Shown here: one piece after another, positions 18,071 through 27,435 of the stretch
Layout: each line of letters starts with the position of its first letter
Numbering within the stretch: position 1 is the first letter of the stretch
NCBI GenBank assembly: GCA_903899015.1
Contig: CAIUHP010000028.1
Coordinates: forward strand, 1-64,000
Direction of reading: 5' to 3'
DNA: 64,000 nucleotides
Source of the DNA: an uncultured Armatimonadota bacterium
Lineage (GTDB): Bacteria > Armatimonadota > Fimbriimonadia > Fimbriimonadales > Fimbriimonadaceae
Position numbers and translations under genes: made by a program
Notes under the pieces: generated by a model
The model's input: only the letters and a program-made list of their open reading frames with translations
The model's database searches: none
What the model was told of the DNA's origin: nothing

Positions 18071-19225
18071 ATGTCAAAGAAGCAAGTTAACGTTGGTCTT
18101 ATCGGATACCAGTTCATGGGCAAAGCCCACTCCAATGCCTATCGGCAAGTGGGGCGATTCTTCGACCTGCCTGTCGATGTCCACATGCACACCATTTGTG
18201 GCCGAAACGAAGGTGCAGTCAAAAAAGCCGCTGAGTCTTACGGCTGGACCAATTACGAAACCGACTGGCGAAAGGTCATCGCCAATCCAGAAATCGACGT
18301 CATCGATATCAGCACTCCCGGCAATACCCACGCCGAAATCGCCATTGCCGCAGCGGAGGCCGGGAAGGCTGTTTTCTGCGAGAAGCCTATTGGAAATACA
18401 CTTGATGAAGCCAAGCGAATGCTCGACGCGGTTCAGAAAGCGGGAGTCCCCCATGCGGTCTTCCACAACTATCGAAAAGTTCCTGCCGTCGCTCTGGCGA
18501 AAAAACTGATTATGGATGGTCGCCTTGGCACTATCTATCACATGCGAGCAACCTACCTCCAGGATTGGATTGCAGACCCGAATTTCCCTCTGGTATGGCG
18601 CCTGCAGAAAGAAATTGCTGGCTCAGGAACTCATGGTGATATCAACGCTCACATCATCGATTTAGGTCGTCACTTACTCGGCGACTTTGATGAAGTTTGC
18701 GGCACCTTGCACACATTCATTAAGAAGCGCCCGATTGCTGGGGAGATTGATGACAAACTCGGTGCAAAGGCAAGCGATAAGATGGGCGACGTAACCGTCG
18801 ACGATGCCGCTATGTTCCTCGCTAAGTTCAAAAACGGCGCTCTCGGAACATTTGAAGCAAGCCGATTTGCGGTTGGCCGAAAGAACTACAATCGCTTCGA
18901 AATCAATGGTTCAGGCGGAAGCCTGGTCTTCAATTTGGAGCGAATGAACGAGTTGGAATTCTACGATAACAGCACTCCTGAGGAGACTCACGGTTTCACG
19001 CTCATTCAAGCCACTGAGGGAAGCCACCCTTATGCTGGGCATTATTGGCCGGTCGCACACATCATTGGTTACGGGGAAACCTTCACGAATCTGCTCGCGG
19101 ATGCATTCACAAATATGGCGGCAGGTACACGAATCGAACCCGACTTCGTGGACGGATACGAGAATCAAAGAGTGTTGGATGCAGTCGAGAAGAGTCACGC
19201 CTCTCGAACCTGGGTTTCGCTCTAA
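18071..19225 (+). CDS. Gfo/Idh/MocA family oxidoreductase
   Basis: NAD(P)-dependent dehydrogenase of 384 residues. ATG 18071 is preceded by a strong purine-rich ribosome site (AGAGGGAAGG), so the upstream extension is not used. Rossmann motif VGLIGYQFMGKAHSNAYRQV, EKP motif FCEKPIGNTLDEAK, then SGTHGDINAHIIDLGRHLLGD with the active-site His/Asp pair. The GYQFMGKAH signature is typical of a large clade often found with inositol or rare-sugar catabolism. It stands alone and is followed by a strong terminator. The substrate is unknown. Confidence 0.93.
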   Translation: MSKKQVNVGLIGYQFMGKAHSNAYRQVGRFFDLPVDVHMHTICGRNEGAVKKAAESYGWTNYETDWRKVIANPEIDVIDISTPGNTHAEIAIAAAEAGKAVFCEKPIGNTLDEAKRMLDAVQKAGVPHAVFHNYRKVPAVALAKKLIMDGRLGTIYHMRATYLQDWIADPNFPLVWRLQKEIAGSGTHGDINAHIIDLGRHLLGDFDEVCGTLHTFIKKRPIAGEIDDKLGAKASDKMGDVTVDDAAMFLAKFKNGALGTFEASRFAVGRKNYNRFEINGSGGSLVFNLERMNELEFYDNSTPEETHGFTLIQATEGSHPYAGHYWPVAHIIGYGETFTNLLADAFTNMAAGTRIEPDFVDGYENQRVLDAVEKSHASRTWVSL

Positions 19226-19234
19226 TAACCACGA

Positions 19235-19297
19235 CCTTGCGTCGCTTATCTGGGCCCTAATTCCCATAAGGGGCCGATGAGCAACGCAAGGTTTTTT
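19235..19297 (+). terminator. Rho-independent terminator after Gfo/Idh gene
   Basis: A long, nearly perfect stem pairs CCTTGCGTCGC...GGGCCC with GGGGCC...GCAACGCAAGG (19235-19291), followed by the run TTTTTT at 19292-19297. It separates the oxidoreductase gene from the large outer-membrane protein gene. Confidence 0.9.
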
Positions 19298-19462
19298 GCG
19301 TTTTTGGCGTAACGAGTGGGCTCGAAAGGCGTATCATATGCGGTAACGCGTGTTTTATTCACGGCAAGGATGCTGTTGAGTTAAAAACGTTGCCAATTGT
19401 CTGTTGTTTTGACGGCGAATGGTCTAAAATAGCGGTAGGGGTGTTGCGCCTCGAAATATGCC

Positions 19463-22400
19463 ATGGGAAGGCTTGGAAAAGGACTGATAGGAGCGGTAAT
19501 TGTGGGAGCGCTGCCAGCGGCAGCACTTGCTCAGGCACCTTTTGCGCTCGATTCCGGCCAAGTATCCAACCAGAAGTCTGCTGAAGTCGGCGGAATACCA
19601 ACGCTCGACATCATTACCCTCGGTGCCATCGGCCCAGGAGCACCTCTTCGGTACGGCAATATCGTTCCAAATTCGGAGAACGTTCAACTTGCAGGAATGA
19701 CCCTGAAGTCGGGTGTGGACTACATGATGGATTACGCCGTTGGCGTCGTCTATTTGATGGTCACCCAGAAAGCTGGCCAGTCACTTACCGTTTCTTACCG
19801 ATACAAGCCAGGAGCCGCACCTGCAGGAGCAGCCGCTCCACTCAACGGCCTAACGACCTTTAAGTACGCACTCCTGCCTGGCTCCGTCAATATGCTAACC
19901 GGGCTCGGTTTAGCAGAAAGAGGAACGGATGGCTCGGTAGCTTCGAGCAACGTTTACGGTATCAATAACACCCTGAAGTTCGGCCAAGGGACTTCTCTCA
20001 ACGGTTTGTTTGTTGTTAACGATCGCCAGAAAGTCAACGCGTTTGCCGGTCTTTCTCTCGATCAATCGACTCCCGGAGCAAAGACGTCTGTTGACAGCGG
20101 TCGATCTCAAATGATCGTCCAGAATCTGCAGAGCCATTTCTTGGGTGGCAATATTTCCAGCGACTATCAGAACATTGATAAGTCGTTCTCAAACTTCTCG
20201 TCCGCTTCTGCGTCGGGAATGGATGACACTCGAATTAAGCAGCTCCAAGGCGAGCGAGGCTTAACTCGTCTAGGCTTCTCCGCAACGGACCTAAACCTTG
20301 GTGGACTCAAACTCAGCAATTCATATCGCTCCGTCAAAGACGGAAGCAATGGAATCGACTGGAAGTCCCTCGGACTCGCTCAGGGTGGCATCAAGCTTAA
20401 TTACAGCTCGCAACGAGTGGATCGAAATTTTGTTCGAGGTAAGGATCTTGCCGACGCCAACCATGACCAGTTGGCAAAAGAAAATGGTCTAAGCCGAGAA
20501 AACCTGTCTGGAGAGTGGGCTCAAAAGTTTGGAAAACTAAGCTACACCGATTCGAAGATTGTCGACAATGTTACGCATCACGAGATTTATTCGAAGTTGT
20601 GGGCATTCGACTCGGGCAAGTATAAGTTCAACATGGGCGACGAAACCGTCGACCAGGGCTTCATGCGATTCGACAGTCTGCTTGCACCCGAAAAAGTCTC
20701 GTTCGGACGAGAGGCGGGAGTGCAGAGGAAATGGCTTGGATTGCAAGCGAGTTTCCTCGGTAAAGACACGCCGATTACATTCAACCAATCGACTCTTACT
20801 TCAACGGCTGGCAAATTCCAGAGTCAAGATGTTGAGGTTGTAAGTAAGACTTGGAGCCTACAGCACCTAGACCGAAAGGCAAGTGCGAATTTTGTCTCGG
20901 TTGGTGCTTTGGCCGATCCAGAAATCGACAGCAATGTGAAGTCGATTGCATCCATGTATGGTGCGGACGTCAAACCCACTCCAAATGATCGAACCCAGTT
21001 CCTGGGAACTCGAGGGCTAGATCGTAAGTTTGATGGCTTTACAGAATCCTATAAAGACCTCAAGTTGACCGCGAGTCAATTGAAGCTGACTGGGCAAAGT
21101 GACTCTGGACGGCTCGATACATTCGCGATTTCCAGCAAGAACATGCTCCTGTCATATCGACACGAGAACCTTGGAGCTAAGTTCAACGAAATCACGTCGA
21201 TGATGGACTTGGAAAAGTCTCGCCTGGGAACGCTTGCAGGCCTCAATCGAACAGACCTCAGTTTTGCGCTGACTCGGGGGAACAAGAAGCTCAATATCGA
21301 GAACATGGGAGCTTCTACTCTGACGGGCAACGTTCAAAGAACGACTCTTGACTACTCGGACAATAAGATCAACATCCAAGCGGGATCGAGATCGGTCTCG
21401 AGCGCATTCGTTGATGCTCCAAGTTTGATCGACCCAGCCAAAGACATCCTCAATCAGATGAAAGGGTTCAATGAGCAGGATGTCAAAGTGAAGTGGCAGC
21501 TCAAATCGAACATGACGCTCGATTCGACCTACCAGAACATGTACAACGCCACTAATGGCCAGACATGGAGAACTAGGAACAACGTTCTGAACTGGAGTCC
21601 CGACAAGAACACTCAGATCAATATCACGGACCTTGAGCAGCATAACTCGGATTCGTTGCTATCGCTTTTCGATAGCTCGGTCGAAAAGATGTCGATGACT
21701 CGCAACATGGGCCGATATGGCACCTTAACCTTGCTCGATGAGCAAGATCAATACAAGGGTATCGACGCGAAACTGATCAGCCAGAAGCGAGACTATTTAG
21801 CTTATGAAGCGAAGGTCACCGCCAATACGAGTTTTAAGACTGAGCAAACCATCACGAATTTTGCGAACGGCACGCACGAGAACATCAACTCAAACACAAT
21901 TAGCACCGCTCTTTCGAAGAATGCGGGAGTAAGTTTGACGAACACCCAGGTTGACCGTGAAGGTAGCAACGATGAAGCTCATCGAAACTACGGCTTCTGG
22001 TACGACCTTGGAAGTGGTGTCCGAGTGAGCTACGGCTACGCACAACAAGCGCTCCCTCAGAATCAGGGAACATCAAGTTCTTCGTTAATGATCGGATCGG
22101 GAGTCAATAGCGCGGCTCCTGCGGGGCAAGTTCAGCAAGTACAGAACGGGCAATTAGGGAACATTCAAGTGGGAGGCGGATACTTCGCCAATCAGTTTGA
22201 TGCAACCAATCGAACTCAAACCGCTGGCAATCTTTCCCTCGTGACCGCTAAGCCGTTCAAGCTAGGTTTCATCAAGGATGCAAAGTTTGCGGTGAACTTG
22301 AACACTGGGTCGGATAAGTCGGCTCTGATCCGTGAGAACAAGCTTATCGGTGGTTCAGGCGCAATTGGCACGAACACGTTTGCTTACGAATACAAGAGCC

Positions 22401-23005
22401 AGCTCGATCCATCTGGTTTACGCGCCATTGATCGCACCTTCAAGCTTCAAACCGATCCATCGGAAAAGAAGCTAGTGACCGCTGGTGTTTCGTATAAGAG
22501 TCGAACGTTAACGAATGACTCGCAGATCATGGTTCGAGATTTCAATCTCGTCTTCCGACCGGCGAAGAATTTCACGTTCTCGAATTTGGTGCAAACGAAT
22601 CCTGAAATCGCAAACCCTTCCGCGATTCTGGGCTCCATTCCACAAGCTTCTCGAAGCAACAAATGGCGCTTAGATTATAAGAAGAACGACAACCTCACGA
22701 TCGGGGCGACATTTGATGAGCTGATCAACGATCAGACACATTCGCTATCTCGAACGAGTGGTGTCACTGCGAAGCTCTTTGAGAAAATGGGATCGCCCAT
22801 GACCTTGTTCTTCGGCGTGGAAAATGCCAACCAAACAAACCTTTGGCGCACCACGACTCGATACAGCATTCAATTCGATCAGAAGCCAGGTTCAAATCAA
22901 ACTCTAAGTCTATTCTTTGGAAGCGTTAGCTACGAGCATAGTGTTCCTGTTGGCACGAAAGTCGAGAACTTGACGATGCGTTTGAACTATCAGTTCCGGT
23001 TCTGA
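19463..23005 (+). CDS. Large predicted outer-membrane beta-barrel protein (1180 residues), function unknown
   Basis: No named family recognised. Signal peptide at residues 1-23 (LIGAVIVGALPAAALAQA). Residues about 30-110 form a compact N-terminal domain (LDIITLGAIGPGAP..., VDYMMDYAVGVVYLMV, SLTVSYRYKPG). The remaining ~1050 residues are rich in alternating polar/hydrophobic strands, Asn, Ser, Thr and Lys, with few cysteines, and the protein ends in LTMRLNYQFRF, an aromatic C-terminal strand as in porin-like barrels. I infer a very large barrel or a beta-helix-plus-barrel surface protein. Start ATG 19463; a nearby ATG at 19458 is out of frame. Hairpins lie on both sides, so it is monocistronic. 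Confidence 0.8.
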   Translation: MGRLGKGLIGAVIVGALPAAALAQAPFALDSGQVSNQKSAEVGGIPTLDIITLGAIGPGAPLRYGNIVPNSENVQLAGMTLKSGVDYMMDYAVGVVYLMVTQKAGQSLTVSYRYKPGAAPAGAAAPLNGLTTFKYALLPGSVNMLTGLGLAERGTDGSVASSNVYGINNTLKFGQGTSLNGLFVVNDRQKVNAFAGLSLDQSTPGAKTSVDSGRSQMIVQNLQSHFLGGNISSDYQNIDKSFSNFSSASASGMDDTRIKQLQGERGLTRLGFSATDLNLGGLKLSNSYRSVKDGSNGIDWKSLGLAQGGIKLNYSSQRVDRNFVRGKDLADANHDQLAKENGLSRENLSGEWAQKFGKLSYTDSKIVDNVTHHEIYSKLWAFDSGKYKFNMGDETVDQGFMRFDSLLAPEKVSFGREAGVQRKWLGLQASFLGKDTPITFNQSTLTSTAGKFQSQDVEVVSKTWSLQHLDRKASANFVSVGALADPEIDSNVKSIASMYGADVKPTPNDRTQFLGTRGLDRKFDGFTESYKDLKLTASQLKLTGQSDSGRLDTFAISSKNMLLSYRHENLGAKFNEITSMMDLEKSRLGTLAGLNRTDLSFALTRGNKKLNIENMGASTLTGNVQRTTLDYSDNKINIQAGSRSVSSAFVDAPSLIDPAKDILNQMKGFNEQDVKVKWQLKSNMTLDSTYQNMYNATNGQTWRTRNNVLNWSPDKNTQINITDLEQHNSDSLLSLFDSSVEKMSMTRNMGRYGTLTLLDEQDQYKGIDAKLISQKRDYLAYEAKVTANTSFKTEQTITNFANGTHENINSNTISTALSKNAGVSLTNTQVDREGSNDEAHRNYGFWYDLGSGVRVSYGYAQQALPQNQGTSSSSLMIGSGVNSAAPAGQVQQVQNGQLGNIQVGGGYFANQFDATNRTQTAGNLSLVTAKPFKLGFIKDAKFAVNLNTGSDKSALIRENKLIGGSGAIGTNTFAYEYKSQLDPSGLRAIDRTFKLQTDPSEKKLVTAGVSYKSRTLTNDSQIMVRDFNLVFRPAKNFTFSNLVQTNPEIANPSAILGSIPQASRSNKWRLDYKKNDNLTIGATFDELINDQTHSLSRTSGVTAKLFEKMGSPMTLFFGVENANQTNLWRTTTRYSIQFDQKPGSNQTLSLFFGSVSYEHSVPVGTKVENLTMRLNYQFRF

Positions 23006-23028
23006 AACTTGTCATCCAAAGCCAATCA

Positions 23029-23061
23029 AGAGGCCGTTTGCATAATGTGCAAACGGCCTCT
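23029..23061 (+). terminator. Perfect 14-bp hairpin after the large outer-membrane protein gene
   Basis: AGAGGCCGTTTGCA pairs exactly with TGCAAACGGCCTCT across a five-base loop (TAATG). No T-run follows, so it may act as a weak terminator or a 3' stabiliser rather than a classical intrinsic terminator. Confidence 0.7.
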
Positions 23062-23105
23062 GCTGCTTGGTCACTCCATGATTGGAAACAGGTAAAACCC
23101 TGGAG

Positions 23106-24005
23106 ATGAATCTTGTGCCTTTTAGTGGATGGGAGCGTAACGCTAAGATCGTTTGCAACGACGTTGAGATGATCGTGACCTTGGACGTGGGTCCCCGAGT
23201 TATTTTCCTTGGTCCGACTGGCGGCCCTAATATGTTCGCAGTTCACGCCTCCGAAGCAGGCCAAACAGGTGGCAGCGAGTTTAAAGGTTATGGTGGACAT
23301 CGCCTCTGGATCGCTCCTGAAGAGCCACTTAGAACGCTGCAGCCCGACAACGATCCGGTTGAATACACCATGGACGGAGATATCCACGTATTTACTTCGC
23401 CGACGGACGTCAATCACGTTCAGAAGCAAATTCGTATCCAAGCCGACACCGCCAACAATCGTTTCGTCTTGGTTCATCGACTTATCAATCACGGGGCATA
23501 TCCGATTGAGTTGTCCGCGTGGGCCCCGACTCAATGCGCTGGAGGAGTCGTACTGTTTCCTCAGCCTCCATTCGAGTCGCACAGCGACCGTCTGCTACCG
23601 ACTCGCCCAATCGTCATGTGGGGCTATACCAAATTCCAAGATCCGCGTTGGACTTGGGGTGATTCCGTAGTTCGCCTTCGACACGACGCGAATATGGGGC
23701 CGCAGAAGATCGGAGCATTAGTTGCTCAGGGGTACGCAGCTTGCGTTAACTTTGGAAATGTGTTCCTTAAGCGCTTCGGTTTCGACGCAACCGCAACTTA
23801 TCCCGACTTCAACAGCAATTTCGAGACCTTCACCCGTCAAGACATGCTAGAAATCGAGAGCCTCGGCCCAATGGTCACCGTCCCCAGCGGTGGAACCGTT
23901 GACCATCAGGAAACGTGGTATCTCATTCAGAATCAGACTGTTCCGACGGATGATACTGAGTGCGGCAAGTGGCTCGCTGACTTAGCCGAGACTCGACCGC
24001 TTTAA
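23106..24005 (+). CDS. DUF4380-like protein (aldose-epimerase-like fold)
   Basis: About 299 residues from ATG 23106; TTG 23082 is an alternative. The opening GWERNAKIVCNDVEMIVTLDVGPRVI, GGHRLWIAPE, and WAPTQCAGGVVLFPQPP segments are typical of DUF4380 proteins, which resemble galactose mutarotase-like beta-sandwiches. No signal peptide is evident. Function is unknown; a carbohydrate-binding or epimerase-like role is an inference from the fold. Followed by a good terminator. Confidence 0.75.
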   Translation: MNLVPFSGWERNAKIVCNDVEMIVTLDVGPRVIFLGPTGGPNMFAVHASEAGQTGGSEFKGYGGHRLWIAPEEPLRTLQPDNDPVEYTMDGDIHVFTSPTDVNHVQKQIRIQADTANNRFVLVHRLINHGAYPIELSAWAPTQCAGGVVLFPQPPFESHSDRLLPTRPIVMWGYTKFQDPRWTWGDSVVRLRHDANMGPQKIGALVAQGYAACVNFGNVFLKRFGFDATATYPDFNSNFETFTRQDMLEIESLGPMVTVPSGGTVDHQETWYLIQNQTVPTDDTECGKWLADLAETRPL

Positions 24006-24020
24006 ACGACATCGTAAGTT

Positions 24021-24059
24021 AGGTGGCTGTCTCCAAGTTGAGCCAGCCGCCTCTTTTTT
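24021..24059 (+). terminator. Rho-independent terminator after DUF4380 gene
   Basis: AGGTGGCTG pairs with CAGCCGCCT (one G-T pair) and is followed by CTTTTTTG. It sits between convergent genes and may serve the plus strand mainly. Confidence 0.85.
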
Positions 24060-24075
24060 GGGTTGACAGTAGCCG

Positions 24076-24915
24076 CTAGTGCCTTTTTGCCGTGAGCGGC
24101 ATTGGCCAAACACCGTAAATGTTGCCATCGCGACGTTGGACCGCCGCCATGTCGGGCTTCACCGATCTAAGCTGACCCGTTACCGTTAGGACAAAGGATC
24201 CTTCATCGTGGCGGCCTTCACCCGTTTTTAAGAAGTTGGGCCCGTCCGATTCAGGGAAAGCGAGACGAGTCACGAATTTCGATTTCGCATCGCCGTTGAA
24301 ATTGTCATTATCCCAACCAATCACCATGCCGTCGTATGGAACCAATCGACCCTCAGCGTCCTTGAAGGGAAGGGGATCAAATGTTTTCATGGCACCTCGA
24401 TTGCTTGTTTCTCCAATGAGAATGGCTTCGTTGGGGTCGTCGACCAAAGAGCGGCTAAAAGCGCCTAGAGGTGCGAACATACCGTACGTGAGAGAAAACT
24501 TCTTGACGTCTGACCGAGGATTCTGCGACCAGGTGTACTCTGTTTTGTCCGCTGATGGGCATGTAAACGAAGCTCTTGCCGTCATATATTCGGCTAAGTC
24601 ACTCGCCCAGGTGTAAGGCGCACCAGACGACTGGAGCATGGGCTCGTCCGCTCCACCCGTTGCGTAAAGTGGGGGAAACTTGTCCTCATTCAATGTCGCG
24701 TACTGATTGATCGAATCGAAGATGCCTTTCATGTTCATGATGCATCTCGACTTCTCACTTCGACGTTGGAGAACCTTGAATACAGGGAACATCATCCCAG
24801 CCAGGACGACGAGAGCGATGCCGACGATTTTAACGTCTTTACGTGAAACGTAAGCCGAATTAGACTTCGATTCCGCTTCAGGCGCAGATGGATCGTAGAG
24901 GTCAGTCGTACTCAA
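24076..24915 (-). CDS. Membrane-anchored pseudopilin-like protein (DUF1559/H-X9-DG-like)
   Basis: 279 residues. One N-terminal membrane segment (IVGIALVVLAGMMFPVFKVLQ, about residues 30-50) is followed by SEKSRCIMNMKGIFDSINQYATLNEDKFPP, the pattern of type II secretion-like pseudopilins seen in Planctomycetes and Armatimonadota. It lacks a prepilin peptidase site (GFTLIE). The C-terminal RHDEGSFVLTVTG resembles a degraded H-X9-DG motif. TTG start overlaps the upstream LCP stop (TTGA), indicating translational coupling. The role is unknown. Confidence 0.75.
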   Translation of the reverse strand: MSTTDLYDPSAPEAESKSNSAYVSRKDVKIVGIALVVLAGMMFPVFKVLQRRSEKSRCIMNMKGIFDSINQYATLNEDKFPPLYATGGADEPMLQSSGAPYTWASDLAEYMTARASFTCPSADKTEYTWSQNPRSDVKKFSLTYGMFAPLGAFSRSLVDDPNEAILIGETSNRGAMKTFDPLPFKDAEGRLVPYDGMVIGWDNDNFNGDAKSKFVTRLAFPESDGPNFLKTGEGRHDEGSFVLTVTGQLRSVKPDMAAVQRRDGNIYGVWPMPLTAKRH

Positions 24916-25889
24916 TTTGTTGCTCCTGCTGCCTGCTTGGCGGGGGCGTCGATCAGATAATACTGAGCGAGAACATCGTTGAGCTTGTCTTCATCCACGT
25001 TTAAATTCGTTCCCCTTCCATCGACTACCGGTATCTGGCCCCATTGAATGTTTTGTGCGGGAACCGTCTTCGAGAACCACGCCATGGAAACGATTTCGTC
25101 TGAATTTAAGGATCCACCGATGACTTTAACGCCCTGATCGATGATATTTGGAAGCTTGGTCCAGTTCTTGATCACCTGATTCTTGAATGAGACCAGGAAC
25201 TGTTTCTGTCGTTGCTGTCTCACTAAGTCGCTGTCCGCGTGTCGGAACCTTACAAAGCACATGGCATTGTAGCCATTCATGAGCTGGGGACCCTTCTTGA
25301 TGTGAATGAAGAGTTTGCCCGCATGGTCTTCGTAATTTAGAGCCTTATCCGCGTTAATTGGCACGCCACCGACGAGATCAACGACTTGCTGAAAGGCATC
25401 AAAATCCAACGTCACAACTCGGTCAATTTTGACGCCTGGAAGTAGAAACTCAACTGCCTTCTGAGTGAGTTCTGCCTCATGCCCTTTCTTGGCAATGCTG
25501 TGGTAAGCGTTAATCTTTAAGCGGTGATAACCAGGAAGTTGGCACTCGGTATCGCGTGGAATCGAGACACCGGTAATTCGGTTGTTCTTGAAGTCAAGCT
25601 TGACAACGAGCATCATGTCCGACCTCGCTTGCTTTCTCAAGACCTTGCCCGTACCGTCTTGCAAATCTTCATCGCAGCCTAAAACGAGCAGCGTAAAGGT
25701 ATCCGCTCCAAAGGCTTCTTTGGGAGTCTTATGAGAAAAAAGAAGCTTGCTACCCACTTCGCTGGTGCTGATCCATCCGCCAAACGTGCCAATTCCAAGT
25801 GCGGCGGCTAGTAAGCAAACGTAAGCCACCCCACCTAGGACTCTTTTGGCAGATGATGACTTTTGGGGCTTTTTCCTCGTTGGGGGCAT
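24912..25889 (-). CDS. LytR-CpsA-Psr (LCP) family protein
   Basis: Membrane-anchored phosphotransferase family that attaches glycopolymers to peptidoglycan or similar acceptors. About 325 residues from ATG 25889. Basic N-terminal tail, a membrane segment (GGVAYVCLLAAALGIGTFGGW), then the extracellular LCP domain: LLVLGCDED, ARSDMMLVVKLD, TGVSIPRDTECQLP, INAYHSIAKKG, DLVGGVPI and the arginine-rich FVRFRHADSDLVRQQRQ, the lipid-phosphate site. Coupled to the pseudopilin-like gene downstream. The transferred polymer is unknown. Confidence 0.92.
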   Translation of the reverse strand: MPPTRKKPQKSSSAKRVLGGVAYVCLLAAALGIGTFGGWISTSEVGSKLLFSHKTPKEAFGADTFTLLVLGCDEDLQDGTGKVLRKQARSDMMLVVKLDFKNNRITGVSIPRDTECQLPGYHRLKINAYHSIAKKGHEAELTQKAVEFLLPGVKIDRVVTLDFDAFQQVVDLVGGVPINADKALNYEDHAGKLFIHIKKGPQLMNGYNAMCFVRFRHADSDLVRQQRQKQFLVSFKNQVIKNWTKLPNIIDQGVKVIGGSLNSDEIVSMAWFSKTVPAQNIQWGQIPVVDGRGTNLNVDEDKLNDVLAQYYLIDAPAKQAAGATN

Positions 25890-26021
25890 TCGAACTCCAT
25901 TATGGCAGACGCCCAGTTTCAACGCTTTGAAAACATGCTCGGTTCCATCTAGGTGGAATTCGTTGAACGAACAACTATAGTTCGCATTTCAACGGTCAGC
26001 GAGTGCCTCGCATGGGTGCGT

Positions 26022-27377
26022 TTACGTAGGATCGAGGAGAGTACGATGCGGCATCGAAACTCGGAACGTTGTGCCTTTGCCTAGTTCGCTATCGATGCTT
26101 ACTTTTGCATCGTGAGTGGCGGCAAGTTCCAGAACAATCTTGAGACCCCATCCCGAACCGCTTGCTTTATCCCACTGACTTCGGGCGTTACCGCTCAAGA
26201 TCCGCTCTGCAGTTTCGTGACTCATTCCCGGACCTGAATCCTTTACTTCAATAATGTGCTCGTCATTCGCGAACTGGTAGCCAACCACGACCTCACCAAA
26301 CGGATCGATATCGTCCTGGTCATCGTCAATGGTGCCTTGCCAATCGTCAGGAATAGTTTCCTTCACGGCCTTGATGGCGTTGCCAACGAGGTTTTGGACA
26401 ATGCGGAAAATATACAGCTCGTCGTGCAGAGTCGCAGGCGCTGACTCATCGATCTCATAGACGAGAGACACGTTATTTGCACGAGCTTCCGTGCTCAAAT
26501 ATGCGGCACTTGTTTCGATCGAACCTCCCAAATAACCCATGCTCTTGTTAGGTCTCAATTCGCGTCCCGCAGAAATATCCGAGACTAGGCGTGAGTAGCC
26601 AACGATTCGATCTACGGAGTTCTTCAACTCGCCAAACATCGGATCGAGGGTCTCGATGTACATCTTGACGGAGTCATTCTGCTCATTGAGCTCAAGCTGG
26701 TCGCGCAGACCCTTCATAGCCATATCGCTAAAGCTGAGAGTGGTATAGAGGCTCGCCGCGAGATTGCCGATGTCGTGGCTCACTTTGCCCATTCCGAGCA
26801 AGGTGGAAGCGCGGGCGCTTTCTTCGGTAAGGCGGAAATTCATGTAGGCCATCGTGGCAACCGCCGCGATGATGTCTAGAACGGCGACGTCGGAGACGTT
26901 GAAGCTGCCTTCTGGTTTGTTGAGAAGCTGTACAACGCCAATAGGAGTTTCATCTTCCATCATGAGCGGAGTAGCGACCATCGAAAGAACCGGTACGCCC
27001 GTTGCCTTCTCGATGGCGTTCCATTCTGATTCAGGCTTGGGAGCAAACTCGCGAGTAATTGTTTCCCGAGTCTGGAATGCTTTGCCAGCCGTTCCATAGT
27101 CTTCTGCAATATCTCGAGAGGGAAGTTTGTCGGCGATATTCTCTGGCAATACGTGTTGGAATCTGAGGCGATGGGACGATGGATCGTGAAGGTAGATCGT
27201 TCCGCCCGTCGCTCCCACCGCTTCAACGCAGATCGCGAGAACATCCTTCATCAGCAGGTCAAAGTTCCCGCTGCTGGCCAGCTTGCGTGTTGCAACTTGC
27301 ACGGCTCGTATGAGCTGGTCGTTCGTTCTCATGCGTTCAGCGAGTGTACTTGAGGCCACAAGGGACTTTGACGACAT
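26022..27377 (-). CDS. GAF-domain sensor histidine kinase
   Basis: 451 residues, cytosolic. A GAF domain spans about residues 20-185. The phosphoacceptor region is MGKVSHDIGNLAASLYTT with His201, an HD-I-x-N variant of the H-box. The ATPase domain follows: N-box QNLVGNAIKAVKE (Asn329/333), G1 VKDSGPGMS (Asp380), G2 GSGWGLKIV (about 407-414) and a closing KGTTFRVSMP. No membrane segment and no partner response regulator nearby, so it is an orphan kinase. An acidic loop (DDDQDDIDPFGE, 351-362) inside the ATPase domain is unusual. Confidence 0.92.
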   Translation of the reverse strand: MSSKSLVASSTLAERMRTNDQLIRAVQVATRKLASSGNFDLLMKDVLAICVEAVGATGGTIYLHDPSSHRLRFQHVLPENIADKLPSRDIAEDYGTAGKAFQTRETITREFAPKPESEWNAIEKATGVPVLSMVATPLMMEDETPIGVVQLLNKPEGSFNVSDVAVLDIIAAVATMAYMNFRLTEESARASTLLGMGKVSHDIGNLAASLYTTLSFSDMAMKGLRDQLELNEQNDSVKMYIETLDPMFGELKNSVDRIVGYSRLVSDISAGRELRPNKSMGYLGGSIETSAAYLSTEARANNVSLVYEIDESAPATLHDELYIFRIVQNLVGNAIKAVKETIPDDWQGTIDDDQDDIDPFGEVVVGYQFANDEHIIEVKDSGPGMSHETAERILSGNARSQWDKASGSGWGLKIVLELAATHDAKVSIDSELGKGTTFRVSMPHRTLLDPT

Positions 27378-27435
27378 AAAAGAGCTTGAGGCCCAGGAAA
27401 CACGGTCTTATTACCTATCCTGTATTTCATTCCGA

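Noticed and set aside
18074-18541. 155-codon antisense frame in the second Gfo/Idh gene
   Set aside because: Opposite-strand shadow of a full oxidoreductase with Rossmann and EKP motifs.
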